Source of the DNA: Chitinophaga pinensis
GTDB lineage: Bacteria > Bacteroidota > Bacteroidia > Bacteroidales > Prolixibacteraceae
Length of the DNA: 35,431 nt
NCBI GenBank assembly: GCA_945897845.1
Contig: CAMDGL010000002.1
Location: forward strand, 1-35,431
Reading direction: 5' to 3'
This document shows positions 1 to 8,838 of this stretch, one piece after another. The translations under genes were made by a program, and so were the position numbers. Each line of letters opens with the position of its first letter. The first letter of the stretch is position 1. The notes under the pieces were generated by a model. The model worked only from the letters and a program-made list of their open reading frames with translations, ran no database searches and was not told the DNA's origin.

Positions 1-221
1 TAGAGCTCGAAACTTTTTGTGGTAAATACCAAACAGTTGGGATCCACTTCCGAAAATAAACTATCGTCGCGTTGCGGATAACTGGCGTATTCCGGATCGA
101 CTGTCAGGATAACCGGCTGCCAGCCAAACTCGGGCAAATACTTGGCAAACTTCAGCCAGCGCTGAACCCCTGCCCCACCCGACGGTGGCCAATAATAGGT
201 GATGATCAAAACCTTCTTCAT
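1..221 (-). CDS. Glycosyltransferase (family 4/1-like), N-terminal part only, runs off window start
   Basis: Reverse-strand reading from ATG at 221: MKKVLIITYYWPPSGGAGVQRWLKFAKYLPEFGWQPVILTVDPEYASYPQRDDSLF...; typical GT-B N-terminal start. Absent from the ORF track because it is open at the edge. Confidence 0.8.
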   Translation of the reverse strand, partial: MKKVLIITYYWPPSGGAGVQRWLKFAKYLPEFGWQPVILTVDPEYASYPQRDDSLFSEVDPNCLVFTTKSFEL

Positions 222-352
222 ACAAAATCGAAATAACAAATCTCTATCGGGTAAAGATAAGTTATTTAAGCTTAAAGCTATATTTGTATCTTCTGACTTT
301 GACAGCTCATATAATCAAAAAGAGATAAGTTGCTGATATATAGCACGTAGTC

Positions 353-389
353 AATACTTGCGTCACCCAATATGGGTGACGCAAGTATT
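353..389. terminator. Perfect 16-bp inverted repeat AATACTTGCGTCACCC-AATAT-GGGTGACGCAAGTATT, possible rho-independent terminator (T-rich on + side)
   Basis: Arms 353-368 and 374-389 read directly; followed by TTTGTCGACCTTTTTATTTTG. No + strand gene precedes it in the window. Confidence 0.5.
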
Positions 390-446
390 TTGTCGACCTT
401 TTTATTTTGATATAATCATTTTAATAATCAATCACATAGGGGTGGA

Positions 447-1083
447 ATGTTCAAACGAAAAAAACGAACAGGTCTGGGACCACAAGCGTTATTGTGGTAG
501 ATAAAAGCCGGAATCGATTCAGGGAGCTAAAGTGTATCGGTGTAAGTTCCGATGCAAATCAGATAGCAGAGTTTGAGAAAATCGAATTACAGTGGATAAA
601 AGACAATATGGGGTCGGCAGAATTGGATTTTTTTGAAGAGCAGGACAAGCGGGAAAAGTCCAGATTGGCGGCCGTTGACTTTTTAAATAACATTGACTCG
701 GTTTTGATAAATTGGACACAGTTAATCATCTCAAAGGCATTCGATTCAATTGGGTTCAATCTTTAAGGGCAATCAGTACGAAAGATATATCCTGACACCG
801 GTAATACATGATTTTGTCCGTAAGTATAGTCTGAATGACTTTATGGTTGTCGTTGATTCGGGTTTGATAAATGCCAAAAACATATTGCTTCTTGAATAAG
901 CCGCATATAAGCATATCATTGTAAGCAGAATAAAGAATGAATCGGATGCAGTGAAAAGATGGATTCTCTCACACAAAAAAGTTGATAAGGAGTTCTGGGA
1001 ATACTGTAAACAAACAGGACAAAGACATATTCTGAGCTATACCGATAAAAGAGCCAGGAAAGATGCATCCAATCGGAAAAAGA
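447..1083 (+). pseudogene. Degenerate IS1634-like (IS4 superfamily) transposase remnant with frameshifts, stop codons and an internal deletion
   Basis: Fragments in several frames: MFKRKKRTG..., VVDKSRNRFRELKCIGVSSDANQIAEFEKIELQWI, then GNQYERYILTPVIHDFVRKYSLNDFMVVVDSGLINAKNILLLE*AAYKHIIVSRIKNESDAVKRWILSHKKVDKEFWEYCKQTGQRHILSYTDKRARKDASNRKK. The pattern resembles IS1634-family transposases. Confidence 0.7.
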
Positions 1084-1084
1084 A

Positions 1085-1366
1085 ATGTTCGCGAGTGGCA
1101 GCAAAAACCAAATGCGTATGAGAGTCGCAATAACTCGGAAAAACCATTTTTCCTGTACAACCAATTTCCACAATTACATCATCGGATTCATTTTCAAGTT
1201 TATGTAGCTTTTCCATCGGGCCAAAATCTTCAATTCGTTCATCCTGAACAATCAGAAAAGCATTTTTAATGGTCTGAACATCAGCCATTGATTTACCGGC
1301 CACCCATAGCCGGTTTTTGGTGTCAACCTGAACAAGTTCTTTGATATTTTGAAGAATCAGTCTCAT
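1085..1366 (-). pseudogene. hutI: 5' fragment of imidazolonepropionase (histidine degradation), truncated at the IS remnant junction
   Basis: Minus-strand MRLILQNIKELVQVDTKNRLWVAGKSMADVQTIKNAFLIVQDERIEDFGPMEKL...IVEIGCTGKMVFPSYCDSHTHLVFAATREH; HutI-like N-terminus with the HTH metal motif, then homology stops. Confidence 0.75.
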
Positions 1367-1553
1367 TTTAATGTGTTTATTTCCCTTGCCCAAATTAGGG
1401 AAGGTTGCGCCAAATATTTTATGTCTTTGATCATGGAACACCCGATTTCATTTCTGTTTTCAGGCAGATTAAAAATACCAAGTTACGATGATCAAACGAG
1501 TTCCTCGTATTTCAGCAAAAGTTTTTCGCATACTAAGATGAGAAAAAATAATA

Positions 1554-1571
1554 AAAGACCAGGAGGTCTTT
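1554..1571. terminator. Short hairpin AAAGACC-AGGA-GGTCTTT
   Basis: 7-bp arms; on the minus strand followed by T-rich TATTATTTTTTCTC. No gene assigned. Confidence 0.3.
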
Positions 1572-1675
1572 CATTTCATGTTTTATAACACTCAAACAAA
1601 ATATCATCCATACAGATTTTATAATACACAAGCAATAGTAAATCAAAGTATATACCTATATATCAAGCAATAACA

Positions 1676-1717
1676 TTCATCTTACATTAATTATGCCAAT
1701 AATTAATGTAAGATGAA
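1676..1717. repeat. Perfect 19-bp inverted repeat with 4-nt loop
   Basis: TTCATCTTACATTAATTAT (1676-1694) GCCA ATAATTAATGTAAGATGAA (1699-1717), read directly. Confidence 0.85.
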
Positions 1718-1837
1718 AAATACGATTTGAAGGATTGGATTACTGAAATTCTCCTTAAAAAACATGAAACTTTCCTGTGAAAGAAATGTTTCAAAAAAAA
1801 ACCACATCAGCGAATACCCAAATTCGAACTCCCAGTG

Positions 1838-1860
1838 CTACCAGTTAAATTAACTGTTAG
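1838..1860. promoter_or_regulatory. Imperfect palindrome CTACCAGTTAA-A-TTAACTGTTAG upstream of the long gene run (candidate operator)
   Basis: 11-1-11 symmetry with one mismatch, about 90 bp upstream of the ATG at 1951. Confidence 0.45.
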
Positions 1861-1950
1861 TAAATGCGTACAAATAATAAACTAGTTTATAAATTTATTT
1901 GGTTTTTAAACTCCTGTTTTATAATTATCGTACAATAAAACTATCAACTT

Positions 1951-2781
1951 ATGAGCACAAAAAAAATCTTAGCCATTCTATCTGAATATGGTTATTGGGG
2001 TATTGAATTAGTAGGGCCGCTAAGAAAACTTGAAGCTGCTGGCTACGAGTTTGATTTTATGACCCAATTTGGCAAAAAGGCAGAAGCATTGCCACCAAGC
2101 TATGATCCTAACTATTTTGACCCACCACTCGGGGTCAATGTGACCACTAAACCGGATGCCGAAATGGTTCTTGCATTTGAAGCTGAAAAAAGATTGGAAA
2201 CTCCGCTTTCAATGAATGATTTCATTCCTGAAAGACCATACTATTCAAAAGTTAATTTTCTGCGCGAACTTGAACAATACTATGTGAAAGTAAAAGAATC
2301 GCAGAAAGTTTTGACCGAAAAATATGATGCCATTTTATTGGTTGGCGGAAGCGGTCCAATTGTAGATATGGTGAACAATCAGCGTTTGCATGAGATTGTT
2401 TTAGGTTTCCATAAAGCCGGCAAACCGATAGCTGGCATTTGCTACGGTGTTGCTGTTCTTGCTTTTGCCCGCGATTTTAACGAACGCAAGTGTATTATTA
2501 AAGGAAAGCATGTTACGGGGCATTGTATCGAATACGATTATCACGATGGTACAGGATTCCTGCATACTGACTTCAACATTGGGCCTCCACCTTACGTTCT
2601 GGAATATACACTAACCGATGCTGTTGGTTCAGAAGGTCAATATCATGGTAATTTCGGAAAAGAAACTTCAGTTATAGTCGATTATCCTTTCATTACTGCA
2701 CGATCGTTACAATGCGCCCATGAGTTTGGCGATCAGATTGTTAATGTTTTGGATAATGGGATGATGCGTTATGGCTGGTAA
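1951..2781 (+). CDS. DJ-1/PfpI (class I glutamine amidotransferase-like) family protein
   Basis: Nucleophile elbow PIAGICYGVAVLA and GGSGPIVDMVNN region; DJ-1/Hsp31-like length (276 aa). Confidence 0.8.
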   Translation: MSTKKILAILSEYGYWGIELVGPLRKLEAAGYEFDFMTQFGKKAEALPPSYDPNYFDPPLGVNVTTKPDAEMVLAFEAEKRLETPLSMNDFIPERPYYSKVNFLRELEQYYVKVKESQKVLTEKYDAILLVGGSGPIVDMVNNQRLHEIVLGFHKAGKPIAGICYGVAVLAFARDFNERKCIIKGKHVTGHCIEYDYHDGTGFLHTDFNIGPPPYVLEYTLTDAVGSEGQYHGNFGKETSVIVDYPFITARSLQCAHEFGDQIVNVLDNGMMRYGW

Positions 2782-4477
2782 AGACGGAAATTCGAAAATT
2801 ATCGAACAATTTCTTGCCGATGGCATGGATCATATGTTCGGTAATCCTGGAACAGTCGAGCAGGGCTTTTTAGATGCCCTGCTTGATTATCCTGAAATGA
2901 AGTATATCCTCACCCTTCAGGAAAGTATAGCAGTATTGATGGCTGATGGCTATGCAAGAGCAAGTCAAAAGCCAACTCTGGTACAATTACACAGCTCTCC
3001 CGGCATAGGAAACGCTGTGGGGGCGCTTTATCAGGCAAAACGCGGACATTCACCGCTTGTTGTTATTGGTGGCGATGCCGGTGTAAAATACATGAATATG
3101 GATGCACAAATGGCAAACGATTTGGTTGCCATGATGGCTCCTGTGACCAAGTATTCAACTTTGGTAACTGACTCACGTTCACTCTTAAGAACAATCAGGA
3201 GAGCAATAAAAATTGCAGGTACAGCGCCAATGGGACCAGTGTATGTTTGTGTTCCGATGGATATTCTGGATGAGATCAATGATGAAATCGTGATGCCAAC
3301 ATCGATTCCTTCAACCAGAACACTTCCCGATCCGTCAATTATTGATGAGGCAGCCCAAATGCTTATCAAGGCAGAAAAACCAATGATTTTTATTGGAGAT
3401 GGAGTGGCCTATTCGGATGCAACAGCCGAATTAACCAGTGTGGCTGAAATTTTGGGCGCCGAAGTTTATGGTGTTGAATTTGGCGATTTCATTATGGAAA
3501 ACGAACATCCACTCTATCAAGGTACTACCGGCCACATGTTTGGCTCTTTCAGCAAGCCAATTACCACAAAAGGAGATTGCAACCTCGTTGTTGGAACGTA
3601 TATGATGCCTGAAGTTTTTCCTGATTTAGGTGAAATATACAATCCGGAAGCAAACGTGATTCATTTTGATTTAAATGCCTATGAAATTGCGAAAAACCAC
3701 CGGGTCGATCTTGGGGTCGTTTGCGATCCAAAACTAACTCTTCAGGCACTGGCTGATAAACTGGAGTCATTAATGACTTCTGAACAAAAAGCTACTGCCG
3801 AAAAAAGGACTCTGGAAATAGGTAAAGCCAAATCAGAAAGATTAGAAGCCGAAATAAAAGCTGATGATAAAATCCAGGGGCAAACACCTTTGAACATGGC
3901 TGAATTTGCAAGAATTCTGGCTGCGAAACTTCCTGAAGACCGGATTATTTTTGATGAAGCCCTAACCAGTTCACCTCCCATAACCAGATATCTGCCCCCT
4001 AAAAAACCGGGGGATATATTTTATACCCGGGGAGGTTCTTTGGGTATCGGAATTCCCGGTGCGATAGGTGTGAAATTATTACATCCGGAGAAAACAGTCA
4101 TTGGATTTACCGGCGATGGTGGTTCTATGTACACTATTCAGGCTTTGTGGTCGGCCGTGAGGCATAAGGTAGGTGCAAAGTTTATTGTGTGCAACAACGG
4201 CACCTACAAATTATTGCAGTTGAACATCGATCAATACTGGAAAGAACGGGAAATTGTGAAGCATGATTTTCCACTTCCATTTGATCTTTCCTATCCTGCT
4301 CTTCAATTTGATCAGATTGCAAAATCTATGGGAGTAAACGCTGTTCGCGTTGAAAAACCGGAAGATATTGCACCAGCCATTGATAAAATGCTCGCCAACG
4401 ATGAGCCATTTTTGATTGATCTTGTGCTGAAAGGTGATCATAAAAATACAACTGTAGAGATTAACTGTGCTCAATAA
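2771..4477 (+). CDS. Thiamine-diphosphate-dependent enzyme (benzoylformate decarboxylase/acetolactate synthase-like)
   Basis: LTLQESIAVLMADGYAR (catalytic Glu region), VQLHSSPGIGNAVGAL, GDGGSMYTIQALWSAVRHKVGAKFIVCNNGTYKLL (ThDP/Mg motif). Overlaps the preceding ORF by 11 bp. Confidence 0.9.
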   Translation: MAGKDGNSKIIEQFLADGMDHMFGNPGTVEQGFLDALLDYPEMKYILTLQESIAVLMADGYARASQKPTLVQLHSSPGIGNAVGALYQAKRGHSPLVVIGGDAGVKYMNMDAQMANDLVAMMAPVTKYSTLVTDSRSLLRTIRRAIKIAGTAPMGPVYVCVPMDILDEINDEIVMPTSIPSTRTLPDPSIIDEAAQMLIKAEKPMIFIGDGVAYSDATAELTSVAEILGAEVYGVEFGDFIMENEHPLYQGTTGHMFGSFSKPITTKGDCNLVVGTYMMPEVFPDLGEIYNPEANVIHFDLNAYEIAKNHRVDLGVVCDPKLTLQALADKLESLMTSEQKATAEKRTLEIGKAKSERLEAEIKADDKIQGQTPLNMAEFARILAAKLPEDRIIFDEALTSSPPITRYLPPKKPGDIFYTRGGSLGIGIPGAIGVKLLHPEKTVIGFTGDGGSMYTIQALWSAVRHKVGAKFIVCNNGTYKLLQLNIDQYWKEREIVKHDFPLPFDLSYPALQFDQIAKSMGVNAVRVEKPEDIAPAIDKMLANDEPFLIDLVLKGDHKNTTVEINCAQ

Positions 4478-4506
4478 TCAATGCTATTTCGAAACAATAT
4501 TTAAGT

Positions 4507-6045
4507 ATGGCAAATTCAAAAAATACTTTCGATTACATTATTATTGGTGCAGGAGCATCCGGATGTGTGATTGCAAACAGATTGAGTGCAAATTCCAAAA
4601 ACAAAGTATTGCTTTTAGAGGCAGGAGGTGATGATACAGGAAATCAGGATATTTCAGATATCGGTGGATTTGTTCGATTGTGGGGGACTGAAAACGACTG
4701 GCAAATTAAAACCACTCCCCAACAAGGACTGTCGGAAAGAGAAATTGTTATTAACCAGGGTAAAGTTTTGGGCGGTTCAACTTCGATAAATGCAATGATG
4801 TATGTAAGAGGAAACAGGAAAAACTTTGATATGTGGAATACACTGGGTGCTGATGGTTGGAGCTATAACGATGTTTTACCCTATTTCAAAAAAATTGAAA
4901 AATATGGCCAGGCTGACTCCGAGTATCACGGCACCACGGGAGAATTAAATATTATGGAATGTCCTGATGAACCCATGCGTTCCGAAGAATTTTTAAACGC
5001 TGCAAAAGAAGCCGGTTATAAGGGATCATCACATGATTATAATAGCGAAGTACAAGAAGACGATCCCTCACTTTTACAATTTCATATCGATAAAAACCTG
5101 AATAGAGAAAGTTCTGCCACTGCATTTTTGCATCCGGTAATGGACCGATCGAACCTTACTGTAATTACCGGAGCTCATGTTTCGAAAGTAGTGATCGAAA
5201 ACGGAACCGCAACTGGTGTTGTTTACATCAAAGATGGTTTAGAAACAGTAGTTTGTGCCTCTGCCGAAATAGTGGTAAGCGCAGGTGCTTTAGCTTCTCC
5301 AAAAATTTTATTGCTTTCAGGTATCGGATTGGCGGAACATCTGCGTGAACATTCAATTACCGTAAATGCTGACTTGCCTGGTGTTGGACAGAACCTTCAG
5401 GATCACATCCAGCTCCCAATCATTTTCAGGTCAACCCTTACTTTACCCAACACTACTTTGCTAACCGGCAATGTGTTGTTTGTGAGAACAAGGAAAGGTA
5501 GTGAAGTCGCACCACCCGATATGCAAATTAATTTCACCCCCAGCATGCCAGCTCCATTGGCTCCTATTTTACCCGATTTTGGTGGCCCGATATGTATTTT
5601 CCTGGCTATTTTAGTTCAGCCTTTCAGCACAGGGTATGTAAAACTTACCAGTGCTGACCCAATGGCAAATGCCGAAGTGAATCCCAATTATCTCCATCAG
5701 AAAGCAGATATTAAGGCATTGACTGAAGCCGTACAAATTGTACGAAAAATTGCCGGGACCAAAGCATTTGAAAAATTAAATGCCGGGGAATTAGCACCGG
5801 GATCAGCCAATGTGGAAGAATTCATTCGTAGTCAGAGTTCCACCTTATGGCACCCTGCAGGAACCTGCAAAATAGGTCAGGATGCTATGGCAGTTGTCGA
5901 TTCAAGATTAAGGGTTTATGGAATAAAAAACCTGCGTGTTGCCGATGCATCGGTAATGCCAACAGTCACCACTGGGAATACTGTTGCGACCTGTTTCATG
6001 ATTGGTGAAAGAGCCGCAGAAATGATCCTGCAGGATAATGCATGA
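4507..6045 (+). CDS. GMC-family FAD oxidoreductase (choline/alcohol dehydrogenase-like)
   Basis: YIIIGAGASGCVIANRLS...VLLLEAGG, GKVLGGSTSINAMMYVRG, LWHPAGTCKIG, NLRVADASVMPTVTTGNT. Confidence 0.95.
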   Translation: MANSKNTFDYIIIGAGASGCVIANRLSANSKNKVLLLEAGGDDTGNQDISDIGGFVRLWGTENDWQIKTTPQQGLSEREIVINQGKVLGGSTSINAMMYVRGNRKNFDMWNTLGADGWSYNDVLPYFKKIEKYGQADSEYHGTTGELNIMECPDEPMRSEEFLNAAKEAGYKGSSHDYNSEVQEDDPSLLQFHIDKNLNRESSATAFLHPVMDRSNLTVITGAHVSKVVIENGTATGVVYIKDGLETVVCASAEIVVSAGALASPKILLLSGIGLAEHLREHSITVNADLPGVGQNLQDHIQLPIIFRSTLTLPNTTLLTGNVLFVRTRKGSEVAPPDMQINFTPSMPAPLAPILPDFGGPICIFLAILVQPFSTGYVKLTSADPMANAEVNPNYLHQKADIKALTEAVQIVRKIAGTKAFEKLNAGELAPGSANVEEFIRSQSSTLWHPAGTCKIGQDAMAVVDSRLRVYGIKNLRVADASVMPTVTTGNTVATCFMIGERAAEMILQDNA

Positions 6046-6090
6046 CAATTTTATAAATACTCAATATTCTAACTTCTAAAAAAAATAGAA

Positions 6091-6513
6091 ATGCTTACAA
6101 ACGAATCAATACAGAATTTCACAAAGGAGTGGTATCAAAAACTTGATGTCCATGCTCCGCAGGTAGATTTCCTTCCTCTCTTGGCAGATAAGGAATTGGA
6201 AATGGTTTTTCCGGAAGCAACTATTTATGGCCATGCCGGTTTTGAAGGTTGGTTTCAACGGGTGATCAGAATCTTTTTCGATGAAGTTCATACAGTAAAA
6301 GAAGTTTCGCCTAAAATAGATGGAAATTTTGCTTCAGTAAAAGTAGTGGTTCAATGGGAAGCCAGCGTCTGGAATGCTCCCGAGGCTTACAGCAAGAGAA
6401 TAAAGTGTGATGCTTACCAAACCTGGGAAATGAAAATCATTGATGGCAAGCTGGTGATCACTAAATATATCGTTGACGAAATTAAGTATCATAAAGGTTC
6501 TGCAGAACTTTAA
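6091..6513 (+). CDS. SnoaL/NTF2-like protein
   Basis: Size and NTF2-like layout (FTKEWYQKLDVH...VFPEATIYGHAGFEGWFQRV...VQWEAS). Confidence 0.65.
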   Translation: MLTNESIQNFTKEWYQKLDVHAPQVDFLPLLADKELEMVFPEATIYGHAGFEGWFQRVIRIFFDEVHTVKEVSPKIDGNFASVKVVVQWEASVWNAPEAYSKRIKCDAYQTWEMKIIDGKLVITKYIVDEIKYHKGSAEL

Positions 6514-6523
6514 AACTAACATA

Positions 6524-7372
6524 ATGACTTCTGTAAACTTAAATTATTTAACAGTAACAAAAACTGTAAAAGCGAATGTTACCATTCACACAATTGCCAG
6601 CCCAATTGAAGGTGAAATGTCGAATGCGCAATTAATTGAAACTCCAAATAAACTTCTTTTAATAGATTCTCTTCAGCTTGTGCCACATGCAAATGAGTTG
6701 AAAAAGTACGTTGAAAGTATTGGAAAACCCTTAGATAGGGTTATTATTACTCATTATCATCCGGATCATTGGTTTGGCATTGCCTCATTTAAAATGTATC
6801 CAATATATGCCTTACAAGAAGTAATTGACAGAATCGATGCTTTTGCTGATTTCGTATTGGATTATCACAGAGGTATACATGGAGATAATGCTGCAGAGTT
6901 AATCCCTTCTGAAAAAGTCGTTCCAACTCTTCCTATCCAAGAAGGAATATTTGAATTTGATGGTATTACATTGAATTTAATGAAGATCATGGATACTGAG
7001 GCACCCTGTATCTTAGTACCTGAAATACCTGAGCACGGAATATTATTCGCACAGGATATGATATACAATGGAGCCTATGCCTATTTTGGCGATCGTACTG
7101 CAGATGGTGGTTTATGCCTTAATAACTGGATTAAAGCTGTTCAGGATTTTAAGCAGAAAAACTATCAAATAGTATTACCTGGTCATGGAGCACCAACGGA
7201 TAGCTCAATATTTGACAAAGTAATTGAGTATTTAGAATTTGTGAAATTCGAATTAGGTGCAGGTAAACAAGGTGATGATCTGATTGGAAGTATTAAAGCA
7301 AAATTCCCGGATTATAAACTTGATCTGACTTTGGTAATGTCTAATTACATGTTATTCGAATTCCAGGCTTAG
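6524..7372 (+). CDS. MBL-fold metallo-hydrolase
   Basis: ITHYHPDHWFG (HxHxDH), FAQDMIYNG, VLPGHGAPTD. The ATG at 6524 (MTSVNLNYL) is a more plausible start than 6473, which overlaps the previous gene. Confidence 0.9.
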   Translation: MTSVNLNYLTVTKTVKANVTIHTIASPIEGEMSNAQLIETPNKLLLIDSLQLVPHANELKKYVESIGKPLDRVIITHYHPDHWFGIASFKMYPIYALQEVIDRIDAFADFVLDYHRGIHGDNAAELIPSEKVVPTLPIQEGIFEFDGITLNLMKIMDTEAPCILVPEIPEHGILFAQDMIYNGAYAYFGDRTADGGLCLNNWIKAVQDFKQKNYQIVLPGHGAPTDSSIFDKVIEYLEFVKFELGAGKQGDDLIGSIKAKFPDYKLDLTLVMSNYMLFEFQA

Positions 7373-7407
7373 AAATCATTTTCAATAAGAACTAAAAAAA
7401 TAAACAC

Positions 7408-7800
7408 ATGAAAAACGTTCCGGATACGAAATTAGGAAGGATGTATAAAGAGCACATTCAGTATATTTTGGATAAAAACATTGAAGCCTTACTTGATCAA
7501 TATACCGATGATGCCACACTGATCAGCAGTTTCAGCAAAAGCCCGGTTATATACAAAGGAAGGGAGCGCCTTAAAGAACACATGCAGGGAATTTTAGGAA
7601 TCGATGGTCTGGAAACTGAAATTGTTTTCTGGGCAGAAACCGAAAATCCTGAAACATTGATGATTACCGAACAAATTACCATGACCGCAGGAGGAGCGAA
7701 AAGTCAAATGCGGTTTGCTGATAGCTGGGTATTGAATGATGGAAAAATTGCAATTCATTTTGCTGGAATGGTTCAACATCCTGATGGCTCATTAGCTTAA
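7408..7800 (+). CDS. SnoaL/NTF2-like protein
   Basis: YTDDATLISSFSKSPVIYKGRERLKEHMQGIL... nuclear-transport-factor-2-like layout. Confidence 0.7.
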   Translation: MKNVPDTKLGRMYKEHIQYILDKNIEALLDQYTDDATLISSFSKSPVIYKGRERLKEHMQGILGIDGLETEIVFWAETENPETLMITEQITMTAGGAKSQMRFADSWVLNDGKIAIHFAGMVQHPDGSLA

Positions 7801-7835
7801 ATTTATTAACATTAAATTACTCAAAACATCTGGCT

Positions 7836-8177
7836 ATGAATGATTTGAAATTTTTCTACGAAGAGCAAATTGAATTGTTGGCTGCCAAAAATGGAGCTGC
7901 CCTGGTCGAAGCTCATTACGCTGATAATGCTGAAATGATTGTTATTACTGGTGAAGAACCGATTATCGTGAAAGGGAAAGTTGGCTTAACCCAATTATTT
8001 GATTATTATCTGAACAATGTTTACAGAGGTTTTATTTCCACCGAAAAATTTGCGGCTACCGATGACAGTATCATGTTCGAAGCAACGATAGATACAGTTA
8101 ATGGCCCATTAAAAGTATATGACTGCATGTATTTGGTAAATGGTAAAGTCATCCGTCATTTTTCGGGAGTAAAATAA
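7836..8177 (+). CDS. SnoaL/NTF2-like protein
   Basis: FYEEQIELLAAKNGAALVEAHYADNAEMIVI...KGKVGLTQLFDYYL; similar in layout to the preceding ORF. Confidence 0.7.
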   Translation: MNDLKFFYEEQIELLAAKNGAALVEAHYADNAEMIVITGEEPIIVKGKVGLTQLFDYYLNNVYRGFISTEKFAATDDSIMFEATIDTVNGPLKVYDCMYLVNGKVIRHFSGVK

Positions 8178-8244
8178 ATCAACTGTGCTTTGACTTTAAC
8201 CCGAAGCACAATACAGATAAAGCTTTTTACCTAAAGACAAAAAA

Positions 8245-8829
8245 ATGAAACTAACTGGAAAAAAAATAGCAATCCTTATCGAAGGCGACTATTACGAAAA
8301 CGAAATATTCTATTACAAATACCGCTTTCCGGAAGAAGGTGCTGAATTGCATTTTCTGTCACGCCTGTGGGGTCAGGAAAAAATCACTTTTTATGGCCAT
8401 GAATACAAAGTCCCAATGGATTGTTGGGAAAGTTTTGAAAACATGAGCAATGAAGAACTCGATAGTTATGCTGCTATTATTGTGCCTTCCGGAATGGTTT
8501 CCGATCGGTTGCGTTACACCGAAGATGTAAACAAAATACCACCGGCTACTGAGTTTTTAAAACGGGCTTTCGCAAACAAAAATATTATCAAGGGAATTAT
8601 TTGTCACGGATTATGGCTGGTAGCACCTGCTACCGAATTGGTAAGAGGGAGAAAATTAGTTTGCCACAACAACTTGATTGGCGATGCCAAAGCTTATGGA
8701 GCTGTTTATACCGACGAAGATGTGGTTGTTGATGGCGATCTGGTTACCGGACGTTCAGGGGGACACGCTCACCTATTTGCCCGGAAAATTATTGATATTT
8801 TAAGTGTTCCGAAACAAAATTTCTTTTAA
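8245..8829 (+). CDS. DJ-1/PfpI family protein
   Basis: IIKGIICHGLWLVAPATELVRGRK nucleophile elbow; AIIVPSGMVSDRLR. Confidence 0.85.
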   Translation: MKLTGKKIAILIEGDYYENEIFYYKYRFPEEGAELHFLSRLWGQEKITFYGHEYKVPMDCWESFENMSNEELDSYAAIIVPSGMVSDRLRYTEDVNKIPPATEFLKRAFANKNIIKGIICHGLWLVAPATELVRGRKLVCHNNLIGDAKAYGAVYTDEDVVVDGDLVTGRSGGHAHLFARKIIDILSVPKQNFF

Positions 8830-8838
8830 AAATACACT

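Noticed and set aside
494-766. 90-aa ORF as a functional small protein
   Set aside because: It is one frame fragment of the decayed IS1634-like transposase; the true start at 447 is frameshifted.
1037-1441. 134-aa minus-strand ORF in the track
   Set aside because: Chimeric reading: hutI start region (from 1366) running into antisense of the IS remnant; the N-terminal extension MFHDQRHKIF... is upstream read-through.
1801-1860. tRNA-like text on the minus strand (AACTGGTAGCA ... GGGAGTTCGAAT)
   Set aside because: No anticodon arm, T-stem and acceptor do not pair; too weak for a tRNA or att-site call. The palindrome within it explains part of the signal.
6473-6523. Upstream start of the MBL hydrolase given in the ORF track
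   Set aside because: It overlaps the preceding gene and adds a non-homologous leader; ATG at 6524 fits better.
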